Shown: positions 27,144 through 39,396, counted from the stretch's first letter. The stretch is DNA of 64,000 nt from Micromonospora sp. U21 (GCF_018070045.1 NZ_JAGPYK010000005.1:186001-250000); one strand, 5' to 3'. Notes: generated by a model from the sequence alone, not told the origin. Numbers and translations are program-made.

Positions 27144-28586
27144 GTGAGACGTACTCTCCTGGCCCTGCTGGTCGCCCTCGGCGTGGCCGTGGCGACGGTC
27201 GCGACGGCGCCGGCCCACGCCGAGCCGATCGGCACCCTGGCCTGCCCGTCCATCCCCGCCTACCGCGACCCCGCCGTGACCCTGGTGGTCTACCGGGTCG
27301 CGCGCGCCCACAACGCCAACGACAAGGTGATGCTGTCCGCCTTCGAGGCGGGCTGGGTCGAGTCACACATGAACAACCTGCCGTGTGGCGACAAGTCGTC
27401 GCTCGGGGTGTTCCAGCAGCGCTGGGACTACGGCTGGGGCACTCCGGAGCAGATCATGGACCCGGTCTACGCCAGCACCCAGTACGTGACCAGGGCGATC
27501 GTCTGCGACCGCAACAACCCCGGGTACAGCGCCGGTCAGGTCGCCCAGTGTGTGCAACGGTCGGGCTTCCCCGACCGGTACGACCAGGTGGCCGCCGTCG
27601 CCCGAGCCCAGCTCGGCGAGGCGGCCCGTACCCACGCCATCGCCGGCGGTTCCGCCACCGATGCCACCGGCGACGACCGCGACGACATCGTCACCTTCAC
27701 CCAGAACTCTCTCGCCGACGTCTACGTCGGCGCCTCCACCGGGAGTTCCTTCACCGGCACCTCGGTGAAGTGGAACGACTTCTTCTCCATCGGTGGGGAG
27801 ACCGCCTCGACCGGCGATGTCAACGGCGACGGCAGGGACGACGTCGTCACCTTCGCCCACAGCAACACCGGCGACGTCTATGTCGCGCTGTCCAACGGCA
27901 CCTCGTTCGGCGGCGGCCTGAAGTGGCACGACTGGTTCGCGCCGGGCTCGGAGATCGGTGCGGTCGGTGACGTCAACGGCGACGGCCGGGCCGACATCGT
28001 GGCGTTCACCCACAATCCCGCCGGCGACGTGTACGTCGCCCTCTCCACCGGCACCTCGTTCGGCCCCGGCCTGAAATGGCACGAGTACTTCAGCCCGTTC
28101 GGTGAGTTCCCGGCCCTCGGCGATGTCAACGGCGACGGCGCGGAGGACATCATCACGTTCACGCAGGGTCCCGCGGCTGCGAGCGATGTCATCGTCGCCC
28201 TGTCGACGGGCGGTTCGTTCGGTGCCGCGCAGAAGTGGCACGACCTGTTCGCCGTCGGCGCGGAGCAACCGCGGGTCGGTGACATCAACGGCGACGGCCG
28301 CGACGACATCGTGACGTTCACCTGCAACGCCGACGCCGACGTCTATGCGGCCGTCTCGACCGGGACGGGCTTCGCCGGGACGACGGTCAAGTGGAACGAC
28401 TTCTTCTGCCTGGCCGGCGAGTTCCCGTACCTCGGCGACGCCAACGGTGACGGCATGGACGACATCATCGTCTTCACCAAGGGCGCCACCAACGACGTCC
28501 ACGTCGGGCTGTCCACCGGCACCGGCTTCCTCGGCGCCACCAAGTGGCACGACTACTTCGGCCTCAACGGCGAGACGACGCTGTGA
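27144..28586 (+). CDS. Secreted lysozyme/transglycosylase-like protein with FG-GAP/VCBS propeller
   Basis: A 480-residue exported protein. Order: signal peptide (cleavage near AHA, residue ~27), a lysozyme-fold domain (about 30-160) with AFEAGWVESHMNNL, whose Glu lies where transglycosylases have the catalytic acid, and SLGVFQQR, comparable to the GLMQ motif. Then come six ~50-residue repeats (about 170-480), each with a DxNGDGxxD calcium-binding loop and a KWxDxF core. It probably cuts or binds peptidoglycan outside the cell. GTG 27144 follows GAGGAG. It is first of three consecutive hydrolase genes with the same C-terminal domain; only 20 bp separate it from the next. Confidence 0.8.
   Translation: MRRTLLALLVALGVAVATVATAPAHAEPIGTLACPSIPAYRDPAVTLVVYRVARAHNANDKVMLSAFEAGWVESHMNNLPCGDKSSLGVFQQRWDYGWGTPEQIMDPVYASTQYVTRAIVCDRNNPGYSAGQVAQCVQRSGFPDRYDQVAAVARAQLGEAARTHAIAGGSATDATGDDRDDIVTFTQNSLADVYVGASTGSSFTGTSVKWNDFFSIGGETASTGDVNGDGRDDVVTFAHSNTGDVYVALSNGTSFGGGLKWHDWFAPGSEIGAVGDVNGDGRADIVAFTHNPAGDVYVALSTGTSFGPGLKWHEYFSPFGEFPALGDVNGDGAEDIITFTQGPAAASDVIVALSTGGSFGAAQKWHDLFAVGAEQPRVGDINGDGRDDIVTFTCNADADVYAAVSTGTGFAGTTVKWNDFFCLAGEFPYLGDANGDGMDDIIVFTKGATNDVHVGLSTGTGFLGATKWHDYFGLNGETTL
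28146..28573 (+). repeat. 428-bp exact direct repeat, copy 1
   Basis: These bases are identical to 30227-30654 (offset 2,081) and encode the last part of repeat 4 and repeats 5-6 of the propeller in the transglycosylase-like gene. Identity includes synonymous positions and stops one codon group before each gene end (first mismatch at 28574). The corresponding part of the third gene is clearly diverged. Confidence 0.95.
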
Positions 28587-28606
28587 GCAGCGAACTGGAG
28601 ACCCCC

Positions 28607-30667
28607 ATGCGACTGACCAGGCTCTCGTGGCGCGCCTGCGCCCTCCTCCTGGCGACGGCGCTCGCCGGCCAGATGACGGCCACGCCGGCGGCCGCCTCCC
28701 ATCCCGTCGCCGCCGGTCCACTCGCCTCGGCCTTCGACCGGGCCGCCGGCGAGTTCGACGTGCCACGGGACCTGCTGGTCGCCGTCGCCTACGGTGAGTC
28801 GCGGCTGGAGGAGCACGGCGGCCTGCCCAGCCAGGCCAACGGATACGGCGTCATGCACCTCGTCAGCAACCCCACCCAGCACAGTCTCGAACGGGCGGCC
28901 ACGCTCACCGGTGAGCCGGTCGACCGGTTGCGCTCGGTCACCTCGGTCAACGTCCGGGGCGGTGCAGCGGTGCTCCGCGACCTGGCCGACAGCGAAGGAC
29001 TGACGGCCGGTGCCCGGGACCGGCTCTCCGCCTGGTATCCGGCCGTGGCGCGGTACAGCGCCGCCGTCAACGACGCGACGGCCCGCCTCTACGCCGACCA
29101 CGTCTACGACCTCCTGCGATCCGGCATCACGGCTGGCTCGGTACGGGTCGCGCCGTACCCGGTCCGACCTGAACTCGGCCGCTACGCGCGGGTCGCCCCT
29201 GCGGGCGCCGGTCCGAACCTCGCCGCCGCCGCGGTGCCGGAGTACGGGCCGGCCCGTTGGATCGCCGCCAACGGCGGCAACTATCAGGCGGGCCGATCCT
29301 CGCGGATCACCACCGTGGTGGTGCACGTGACCCAGGGGTCGTACGCGGGCACGGTGAGCTGGTTCCAGAACCCGTCCTCGGGGGTGAGCGCGCACTATGT
29401 CGTGAAGTCGAGCAACGGTGAGATCACCCAGATGGTGCGCGAGGGCGACACGGCCTACCATGCGCGCTCGGCCAACCCGTACGCCGTCGGTATCGAACAC
29501 GAGGGATTCGTCGACAACCCGGCCTGGTTCACCGACGCCATGTACCGGTCGTCAGCCGCGCTGACCCGCTACCTCTGTGACAAGTACGGACTGCCCAAGA
29601 ACCGCACGGCGATCAAGGGGCACAACGAGCTGCCCGGCAACGACCACACCGACCCCGGCCCGCACTGGAACTGGAACCACTACATCTCTCTGGTCAACGC
29701 CGGTGGTTCGGGAGGTCCGTACCTGGCGGGATCACCGACGGACTTCACCGGTGACGGCCGGGACGACGTGGTCACCTTCACGCAGGGCAGCCTCAACGAC
29801 GTCTACGTGGCCGCCTCCACCGGGAGTGCCTTCGCCGGCACCTCCGTCAAGTGGAACGACTTCTTCGGTCTCACCGGCGAAACCCTGCTCACCGGAGACG
29901 TGAACGGCGACGGGAAGGACGACATCCTCGCGTTCACCCACGGCACCCTCGCCGACGTGTACGTGGCCCTCTCCACCGGTACCTCATTCGGCGGTGGACT
30001 GAAGTGGCACGACTGGTTCGCGCCGGGCGCCGAGGTCGCCGCGGTCGGCGATGTCAACGGCGACGGCAGGGACGACATCATCACCTTCACCCATGACACC
30101 AACGCCGATGTCTACGTGGCGCTGTCGACCGGCACCGGCTTCGGGCCCGGCGTGAAGTGGCACGAGTACTTCTCGATCCCCGGGGAGTTTCCCGCGCTCG
30201 GTGACATCGACGGTGACGGTAGGGACGACATCATCACGTTCACGCAGGGTCCCGCGGCTGCGAGCGATGTCATCGTCGCCCTGTCGACGGGCGGTTCGTT
30301 CGGTGCCGCGCAGAAGTGGCACGACCTGTTCGCCGTCGGCGCGGAGCAACCGCGGGTCGGTGACATCAACGGCGACGGCCGCGACGACATCGTGACGTTC
30401 ACCTGCAACGCCGACGCCGACGTCTATGCGGCCGTCTCGACCGGGACGGGCTTCGCCGGGACGACGGTCAAGTGGAACGACTTCTTCTGCCTGGCCGGCG
30501 AGTTCCCGTACCTCGGCGACGCCAACGGTGACGGCATGGACGACATCATCGTCTTCACCAAGGGCGCCACCAACGACGTCCACGTCGGGCTGTCCACCGG
30601 CACCGGCTTCCTCGGCGCCACCAAGTGGCACGACTACTTCGGCCTCAACGGCGAAACGACCCTCTGA
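28607..30667 (+). CDS. Secreted N-acetylmuramoyl-L-alanine amidase with lysozyme-like domain and FG-GAP/VCBS propeller
   Basis: A 686-residue exported protein. Order: signal peptide (about 1-30); lysozyme-like domain (about 35-165) with AYGESRLEEHGG and NGYGVMHL; Amidase_2/PGRP domain (about 225-365); six calcium-loop repeats (about 375-686). The amidase zinc ligands are visible as His in VVVHVT, His in KGHNELPG and Asp in HTDPGP. It should cleave the bond between MurNAc and L-Ala and may also cut glycan strands. ATG 28607 has GGAG six bases upstream; a longer open frame overlaps the previous gene and is rejected. The last 428 bp of the propeller region are identical to those of the preceding gene. 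Confidence 0.88.
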   Translation: MRLTRLSWRACALLLATALAGQMTATPAAASHPVAAGPLASAFDRAAGEFDVPRDLLVAVAYGESRLEEHGGLPSQANGYGVMHLVSNPTQHSLERAATLTGEPVDRLRSVTSVNVRGGAAVLRDLADSEGLTAGARDRLSAWYPAVARYSAAVNDATARLYADHVYDLLRSGITAGSVRVAPYPVRPELGRYARVAPAGAGPNLAAAAVPEYGPARWIAANGGNYQAGRSSRITTVVVHVTQGSYAGTVSWFQNPSSGVSAHYVVKSSNGEITQMVREGDTAYHARSANPYAVGIEHEGFVDNPAWFTDAMYRSSAALTRYLCDKYGLPKNRTAIKGHNELPGNDHTDPGPHWNWNHYISLVNAGGSGGPYLAGSPTDFTGDGRDDVVTFTQGSLNDVYVAASTGSAFAGTSVKWNDFFGLTGETLLTGDVNGDGKDDILAFTHGTLADVYVALSTGTSFGGGLKWHDWFAPGAEVAAVGDVNGDGRDDIITFTHDTNADVYVALSTGTGFGPGVKWHEYFSIPGEFPALGDIDGDGRDDIITFTQGPAAASDVIVALSTGGSFGAAQKWHDLFAVGAEQPRVGDINGDGRDDIVTFTCNADADVYAAVSTGTGFAGTTVKWNDFFCLAGEFPYLGDANGDGMDDIIVFTKGATNDVHVGLSTGTGFLGATKWHDYFGLNGETTL
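30227..30654 (+). repeat. 428-bp exact direct repeat, copy 2
   Basis: Second copy of the exact repeat at 28146-28573, within the propeller-coding part of the amidase gene. The flanking propeller repeats of the two genes differ at many positions, so only this tract was recently homogenised or duplicated. Confidence 0.95.
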
Positions 30668-30690
30668 GCACTCCCGACAGGAGTCACGCC

Positions 30691-32208
30691 ATGTTCCGGC
30701 ATTCGCGTACCCCCGCGCGTCGCGCACTGGTCGCGCTTCTCACCCTGGCCGCGGCGGTCCTGGCCGCCGTGGTGGCGCCGCCCTCGCCCGCGTTCGCCGC
30801 ACCGACCTTCAAGGCGCCGTTCCCCTGCGGGCAACGGTGGACGTACGACCACCACAGCGCCGAGGTCCGACAGGCGCTGGACTTCGTCCGCGCCGACGGC
30901 GGCACCACCGGAGGCACCCCGCAGGTCGCCTCCGCCGCCGGTGTGGCGCGGCACTACTCGCAACCCGGTGGGGCTGGCAACTACATCGTCATCGACCACG
31001 GCGGCGGGTGGACGACCTACCACTTCCACCTCAGCGCCTACTCCGTGCCCAACGGCGCGTACGTGCAGCAGGGCCAGCAGATCGGCATCACGGGCAGCAC
31101 GGGAAACTCCTCCGGCCCGCACGTCCACTACGAGCAGCTCTACAACGGCGTCGGGCAGACGATTGTCATCAACGGCGTCTCGCTCGCCCCCTACCCGGCC
31201 CAGTACAACCAGAAGTACCTGGTCAGTGACAACTGCGGCGGGTCGTCCGGCGGCCGGTACCTGGCCGGCTCGCCGACGGACTTCACCGGCGACGGCCGCG
31301 ACGACATCGTCGCGTTCACCCGTGGATCGCTCAACGACGTGTACGTGTCGGCGTCCACCGGCTCCTCGTTCAACGGGACGTCGGTGAAGTGGAACGACTT
31401 CTTCGGGCTGAACGACGAGACGCTGCTGTCCGGGGACTTCAACGGCGACGGGCGCGACGACGTCGTGGCGTTCACCCACGGCGCGCTCGCCGACGTGTAC
31501 GTGGCACTGTCGAGCGGGTCGTCGTTCGCGGGCGCCACGAAATGGCACGACTGGTTCGCGCCGAACGCCGAGGTCGCCGCGGTGGGAGACGTCAACGGCG
31601 ACGGCCGCGACGACATCGTCGCCTTCACCCACGACGGCGCCGGGGACGTGTACGTCGCGCTGTCCGCCGGGTCGTCGTTCACCGGTACGGCGTTGAAGTG
31701 GCACGAGTACTTCTCGATCGCCGGTGAGTATCCGGCCCTCGGTGACGTCGACGGCGACGGCAGGGACGACGTCATCACCTTCACCCAGGGACCGGCCACG
31801 GCATCGGACGTCATCGTCGCGCTCTCCACGGGCAATTCGTTCGGCGCCGCCCAGACGTGGCACGACCTGTTCGCCGTCGGGACGGAACAGCCGCGCGTCG
31901 GGGACATCAACGGTGACGGTCGCGACGACATCGTGACGTTCACCTGCAACGCCGACGCGGACGTCTACGCGGCCGTCTCCACCGGCACCTCGTTCGCCGG
32001 GACCACCGTGAAGTGGAACGACTTCTTCTGCCTGGCCGGCGAGTTCCCCTACCTCGGCGACTACGACGGCGACGGCAGGGACGACGTCATCGCCTTCACC
32101 AGGGGCAGCCTCAACGACGTCTACGTCGGCCTCTCGACCGGCACCGCCTTCCAGGGTGGCGTCAAGTGGCACGACTTCTTCGGACTGCCCAACGAGACGA
32201 CCCTCTGA
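30691..32208 (+). CDS. Secreted M23 family metallopeptidase with FG-GAP/VCBS propeller
   Basis: A 505-residue exported protein. Order: signal peptide ending near AFA (about residue 36), an M23/LytM endopeptidase domain (about 38-185) and six calcium-loop repeats (about 195-505). M23 features are the first ligand region DHHSAEVRQALDF (His, then Asp in ALDF), the TTYHFHLS strand, and the GPHVHYE motif with the HxH pair. It probably cuts peptide cross-links of peptidoglycan. ATG 30691 has AGGAG seven bases upstream. It lies 23 bp after the amidase gene, completing a set of glycan-, amide- and peptide-bond hydrolases. Its propeller DNA is diverged from the other two. Confidence 0.87.
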   Translation: MFRHSRTPARRALVALLTLAAAVLAAVVAPPSPAFAAPTFKAPFPCGQRWTYDHHSAEVRQALDFVRADGGTTGGTPQVASAAGVARHYSQPGGAGNYIVIDHGGGWTTYHFHLSAYSVPNGAYVQQGQQIGITGSTGNSSGPHVHYEQLYNGVGQTIVINGVSLAPYPAQYNQKYLVSDNCGGSSGGRYLAGSPTDFTGDGRDDIVAFTRGSLNDVYVSASTGSSFNGTSVKWNDFFGLNDETLLSGDFNGDGRDDVVAFTHGALADVYVALSSGSSFAGATKWHDWFAPNAEVAAVGDVNGDGRDDIVAFTHDGAGDVYVALSAGSSFTGTALKWHEYFSIAGEYPALGDVDGDGRDDVITFTQGPATASDVIVALSTGNSFGAAQTWHDLFAVGTEQPRVGDINGDGRDDIVTFTCNADADVYAAVSTGTSFAGTTVKWNDFFCLAGEFPYLGDYDGDGRDDVIAFTRGSLNDVYVGLSTGTAFQGGVKWHDFFGLPNETTL

Positions 32209-32269
32209 CCCGCCCGTACGCGGCCTCCCGGCTCGCGGCTCCCCCTGTCACCGGACCAAGGGGGTTCCG

Positions 32270-32661
32270 ATGTCCAACGTTCCCGCGTCCTCGCCGATCA
32301 GCCGGCGGCGGTTGATCGGCGGCGCGGCGGTGGCCGCCGCCGGGATGCTCGGCGGCGCCCTCACCGCGCCGGCCGCTGCCCGGGCCGCCGGCGACGGGTA
32401 CGGCCTGCGCATCGTCGACCGCAACGAGAACGCCGGCCGCCTCCAGTACTACCGCTTCGCCACGGACGCGATCGGGTGGGATCCGGCGGTGAACGTGCTG
32501 CTGCCCGACGGCTACCACACCAGCGGCAGGCGTTACCCGGTGCTGTACCTGCTGCACGGCGGCACGAGTGGCGCGAGGTGCCCGGCGGGCACTACTTCCG
32601 CCGCGACCTGTTCGTCCAGGACCTCAACGGCATGCTCGGACGCCTGCGCCGCGCCGGCTGA
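32270..32661 (+). pseudogene. Internally deleted, frameshifted secreted alpha/beta-hydrolase (esterase)
   Basis: From ATG 32270 the frame gives a Tat-like signal (SRRRLIGGAAVAAAG) and the start of an esterase-D/antigen-85-like domain (DGYHTSGRRYPVLYLLHGG). At about 32570 this frame loses similarity, and a second frame reads REVPGGHYFRRDLFVQDLNG to a TGA at 32661. That piece is the C-terminal block of the same family, with its catalytic His in PGGH. The nucleophile elbow (GxSxG) and most of the core are missing, so an internal deletion with frameshift has joined the two ends. Confidence 0.7.
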
Positions 32662-32800
32662 CCACCATCGCCCTGTGGAAAACGTGGTTCCTTCGGATAC
32701 GGCAAATGTCTTAATCCTCCTGATAACTCACTGAATGCCCTATACCTTCGAGTCGGCCTTCTCGATGGTCGAGAGGGGACTGGAAAGAGCAGAGGCAAAC

Positions 32801-33742
32801 GTGAGACTCATCCGGCGACTTCCGGCTCTCGGGGCGATGGCCGTTGCGGCCTCCGGCGCCGTGGCCCTGTCCACTGTGACTCCCGCGCTCGCCGCGCCTG
32901 GCGACGCCAGCGCCCGTGGGGTGGTGGTGGACCTGTCCGCAGCGGTCCTGGGCACGACGGTCATCACCGCGGACGCCGTCATCGGCACGGCCACCGCACC
33001 CGCGGGCGGCGGCACCGACACCGACACCGCGCTGGCGATCGCCATTCCAGGCGCCCTCGGCGTCACCGCCACCGGCACGGTCGTCGAGGTCAGCGCCACA
33101 CGTGGCGAGACCGCCTCGTCGGCGAACGCCGAGATCGCGGATCTGGCCCTGGCCGTCCTCGGCACCCCGGTCATCGACGCCGACGTGATCACTGCGGCGG
33201 TCAACTGCCCGCAGGTCGGCGCCCAGACCGCGGACACCACCTTCGTCGGGCTGGAACTGTTCGGTGAGCCGGTCGAGCTGCTCCCGGACACGCCCGGCGT
33301 CACCGCGAGCGCCGCGGTCACCGTCCCCGGCCTGGTGGAAGCCGCGCTCAACGCCACCCTCACCAACGTGGAGACCGTCACCGAGGACGGCGCCACCGCC
33401 ATCGCCGTGCAGGCGACGCTGAGCCTGACCGGCAGCGTCATCGGCGGGCCGTTGCTGGACATCCCGGTCGGTACCGTCATCCTCGCCGAGGCGCGTTGCG
33501 AGCGGCCGCTGGGCCCGTCGCCGACCCCGACCCCGACCCAGCCGACACCGTCGCCGGCCCAGCCCACGGCGCCTCCGGCGGGCGACCCGACGCAGCCGCC
33601 GACGGTCACCCCCACCCTCCCCGTCACCGGCGGTGACGCGTCGGGTCTGTGGTGGCTGTTCGGCACCGGTCTGGCGTTGATCGTGACCGGAACGGCGGCT
33701 CGGCTGACCCTGCGCCGGTCCAGGGCATCGCTGGACGCGTAA
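32801..33742 (+). CDS. LPXTG-anchored surface protein (SCO1860-like)
   Basis: A 313-residue exported protein similar in layout to the SCO1860 family of sortase substrates. Order: signal peptide (about 1-32), two related beta-rich Ala/Thr/Val repeats to about residue 230, a Pro/Thr linker, and a sorting signal LPVTG followed by a hydrophobic helix and a basic tail (RRSRASLDA). Sortase should attach it to the cell wall. GTG 32801 has AGAGG five bases upstream. An in-frame ATG at 32735 would place about 20 extra residues ahead of the signal peptide and is less likely. Function unknown. No sortase gene lies in the window. Confidence 0.75.
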   Translation: MRLIRRLPALGAMAVAASGAVALSTVTPALAAPGDASARGVVVDLSAAVLGTTVITADAVIGTATAPAGGGTDTDTALAIAIPGALGVTATGTVVEVSATRGETASSANAEIADLALAVLGTPVIDADVITAAVNCPQVGAQTADTTFVGLELFGEPVELLPDTPGVTASAAVTVPGLVEAALNATLTNVETVTEDGATAIAVQATLSLTGSVIGGPLLDIPVGTVILAEARCERPLGPSPTPTPTQPTPSPAQPTAPPAGDPTQPPTVTPTLPVTGGDASGLWWLFGTGLALIVTGTAARLTLRRSRASLDA

Positions 33743-33762
33743 CACCCGCGCCCCTGATCGCC

Positions 33763-33800
33763 ACCGCGGGGGTTCCGGCTCAGGCCGGAACCCCCGCGGT
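33763..33800. terminator. Bidirectional intrinsic terminator
   Basis: A perfect 17-bp stem, ACCGCGGGGGTTCCGGC (33763-33779) with GCCGGAACCCCCGCGGT (33784-33800), closes a TCAG tetraloop. It lies between the convergent LPXTG-protein and GH2 genes and should stop transcription from both sides. Confidence 0.85.
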
Positions 33801-33842
33801 CGTTCTGTGGCGGCGAACCATCTGCCGCGGTCACCGCATCGG

Positions 33843-36197
<2,355 letters not shown>

Positions 36198-36362
36198 GCC
36201 GTCTCCGGGGGGCGAGTCGCCACGGGCGGTGCAGCTGGCCCGAAGCGCGTTGGCGGTGGGCATCGGGTGGTCACGCGAACGAGGGACGGACGTTATCGAC
36301 GGATGCCGGTGGGATTTCCACGTACGACCGATCGCAGTTGCATTGACACCCATCACCACATG

Positions 36363-36374
36363 TATAACGTTATA
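36363..36374. promoter_or_regulatory. Probable LacI-family operator
   Basis: The perfect 12-bp palindrome TATAACGTTATA lies in the 257-bp region between the divergent GH2 and LacI genes, 81 bp before the regulator start. A central CG with AAC/GTT half-sites is typical of LacI-family operators. It probably controls both genes. Confidence 0.65.
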
Positions 36375-36454
36375 GAGGCACGGCGGACCTGCCGTCAATC
36401 CTTGTTTGTCAATGTCTTGCCGGCTCGTCAGTCGGGTGCGCGAAGGGTCGGTGG

Positions 36455-37465
36455 ATGGGCGTCAGCCTGAAAGACATCGCCGGGCGGGCTGGCGTCTCGC
36501 TGGCCACGGTCTCCAACGTGGTCAACGGGTACCGACCGGTGGGGGAGCGCACGCGTCAGCGTGTGCAGCAGGCGATCGACGAACTCGGGTACAGCCCCAA
36601 CCTCAGCGCCCGGCACCTCCGTCGGGGGCGTACCGGGCTGATCGCCCTGGCCATCCCGGAGCTGAACAACCCCTATTTCGCCGAGCTCGCCGAGATCGCC
36701 ATCCGGGAGGCGGCGAGGCTCGGCTACACCCTGCTGATGGAGAACACCGCCGCGGACCGGGAGGCGGAGCTGCTGCTTCTCGACGGCTCGCGGCGGCACA
36801 TCATCGACGGCCTGATCTTCAGTCCCGTGCGTATCGGCAGGGAAGAGGTGCTTGCCCGGACCATCGACAGCCCGCTGGTGCTCATCGGCGAGGGCGTCCA
36901 CGACGTGTCGCACGACCACATCGCCATTGACAACGTCGCCGCGAGTCACGCGGCGATCCAGCACCTGGTCGAGATCGGGCGCCGACGGATCGCGTTCATC
37001 GGAGCTGCCGACGACGGCGACCGGCAGTCGGCGCACCTGCGGACGCGCGGCTACCGGGAGGCCCTGGCCGCGGCCGGCCTGCCGTACCGCCCGCGGCTGG
37101 TCGCCCCCACCCACGAGTTCGGCCGGCGTGACGGCAGGAACGCCATGCGTGACCTGCTCGCCCTCGGTGAACTCCCGGACGCCGTGCTCGGCTACAACGA
37201 CCTGGTCGCCATTGGCGCGCTGCGGGCGTTGACCGAGGCCGGCCACCGGGTGCCGCAGGACGTCGCGGTGATCGGTATCGACGACATCGAGGAGGGACGA
37301 TTCAGCACCCCGACCCTCACCACCATCGCGCCGGACAAGGAGGCGATCGGCCGTCTCGCGGTACGCCGCCTCGTCGCCCGGATCGAGGGTGCGGAGGTCA
37401 CGGCGCCACTGACCGTGCAGACGCCGTTCCGGCTGATCCGCCGGGAGAGCACGATTCCCGTGTGA
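36455..37465 (+). CDS. LacI family transcriptional regulator
   Basis: A 336-residue repressor. The N-terminal helix-turn-helix reads SLKDIAGRAGVSLATVSNVVNG with the hinge-helix block SARHLRRGRTGLI. The rest is a type I periplasmic-binding-protein fold that senses a sugar (IPELNNPYFAEL, IAIDNVAASHAAIQHL, VIGIDDIEEGRFSTP). ATG 36455 is preceded by AAGGG. It is divergent from the GH2 gene, and a palindromic operator lies between them, so it most likely represses the glycosidase until an inducing sugar is present. Confidence 0.92.
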   Translation: MGVSLKDIAGRAGVSLATVSNVVNGYRPVGERTRQRVQQAIDELGYSPNLSARHLRRGRTGLIALAIPELNNPYFAELAEIAIREAARLGYTLLMENTAADREAELLLLDGSRRHIIDGLIFSPVRIGREEVLARTIDSPLVLIGEGVHDVSHDHIAIDNVAASHAAIQHLVEIGRRRIAFIGAADDGDRQSAHLRTRGYREALAAAGLPYRPRLVAPTHEFGRRDGRNAMRDLLALGELPDAVLGYNDLVAIGALRALTEAGHRVPQDVAVIGIDDIEEGRFSTPTLTTIAPDKEAIGRLAVRRLVARIEGAEVTAPLTVQTPFRLIRRESTIPV

Positions 37466-37617
37466 CAGTCGCCGACCGGCCAAACAGGTAGGGGGTGTGA
37501 CGGCGATCGAGAGGCAGTCACGAGCAGCAGTGATGACGGCGCCGGGGCAGGGCGCTTCCGCTTCGTACATGTCGGGACCGGACCGGTGACCCTGGCAGGG
37601 CGAGAAGGAAAACCCGG

Positions 37618-38394
37618 ATGCCGTCGCCGAACCGGTCCGCTATCGTCCGCCAAATGGATCTTCAAATCGTGACGGTCGCGCAGCGGCCCGACCTCGCGCC
37701 GCTGCTGGACGACTTCGACGGCGCCTGGCCGGAGTTCATGGAATGGGATCCGATGGCTTCGCTGTACTACGCGGTGGCCGACGAGCTGTACCCGGAGTTC
37801 GTCCTGCTCGCCATCGACCCCACGGAGCCGGGCCGGGCGGTGGCGCGGGCCTACAGCGTGCCGCTGTCCTGGACCGAGGAGCGGCTGCCGCCGGGCGGAT
37901 GGGACCGGATGGTGCAACGGGCGACGATCAACCGCCTCGCCGGCACGCCCACGAACACCGTCTCCGCGTTGGAGATCTGCATCCGTCCCGAGGCCCGCGG
38001 CCGGGGCCTGTCCGCTCGGATGGTCGACGCGATGCGCGAGAACACCCGCCGGCTCGGCTATGACACTCTCGTCGCGCCGGTACGCCCCAGCGGCAAGCAC
38101 GCGGTTCCCGACGAGCCGATGGAGCGGTACGCCTTCCGCGTCCGCGACGACGGCCTGCCAGCGGACCCGTGGTTGCGGACGCACGTCCGTGCCGGCGGGG
38201 TGATCGACTCCGTGGCGCCACGGTCGATGACCATCCCGGGCACGTTGCAGGAGTGGCGGCGCTGGACCGGCCTGCCCTTCGATCAGACCGGCCCGGTGCG
38301 CGTGCCAGATGCGCTCGTCCCGGTCTGGTGCGACGTCGAGCATGACCACGGCGTCTACGTCGAACCGAACGTGTGGGTCCGCCACCAACTCTGA
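37618..38394 (+). CDS. GNAT family N-acetyltransferase
   Basis: A 258-residue protein with a GNAT-type acetyl-CoA-binding block in the middle, LEICIRPEARGRGLSARMVDAMR (R/Q-x-x-G-x-G/A motif ARGRGL, about residues 127-132). It is longer than a minimal GNAT domain, with a C-terminal extension carrying WCDVEHDHGVYVEPNVWV. Two starts are possible; ATG 37618 has AAGGA upstream while ATG 37654 has none. The substrate is unknown and its neighbours give no hint. Confidence 0.75.
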   Translation: MPSPNRSAIVRQMDLQIVTVAQRPDLAPLLDDFDGAWPEFMEWDPMASLYYAVADELYPEFVLLAIDPTEPGRAVARAYSVPLSWTEERLPPGGWDRMVQRATINRLAGTPTNTVSALEICIRPEARGRGLSARMVDAMRENTRRLGYDTLVAPVRPSGKHAVPDEPMERYAFRVRDDGLPADPWLRTHVRAGGVIDSVAPRSMTIPGTLQEWRRWTGLPFDQTGPVRVPDALVPVWCDVEHDHGVYVEPNVWVRHQL

Positions 38395-38514
38395 CCTGCG
38401 CTCGGCATGAGCCGGAGCGGCCGGCCCCCGTGGGGATCCATAGCGCCGGCGGTACGACCCAGAGAGGATGTCCTTTCGGATCCATTGATCTCAATATGAT
38501 GACCGCATTCGTGA

Positions 38515-39354
<840 letters not shown>

Positions 39355-39372
39355 CCGTACGCCCGATCGAGT

Positions 39373-39396
39373 GGCCCGGCCGGCGACGGCCGGGCC
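39373..39396. terminator. Bidirectional intrinsic terminator
   Basis: GGCCCGGCCG (39373-39382) pairs with CGGCCGGGCC (39387-39396) around a GCGA tetraloop, giving a 10-bp GC stem between the convergent protease and hypothetical genes. Confidence 0.75.

Noticed and set aside
27650..32200. Regular DNA repeats as a possible CRISPR or other repeat array
   Set aside because: The periodicity of about 150 bp is explained by the six protein repeats in each propeller; no spacer pattern exists.
33763..33800. 17-bp perfect hairpin as a small RNA gene or mobile-element end
   Set aside because: Its position between two convergent stop codons and its tetraloop fit a bidirectional terminator; no transposase or target duplication is seen.
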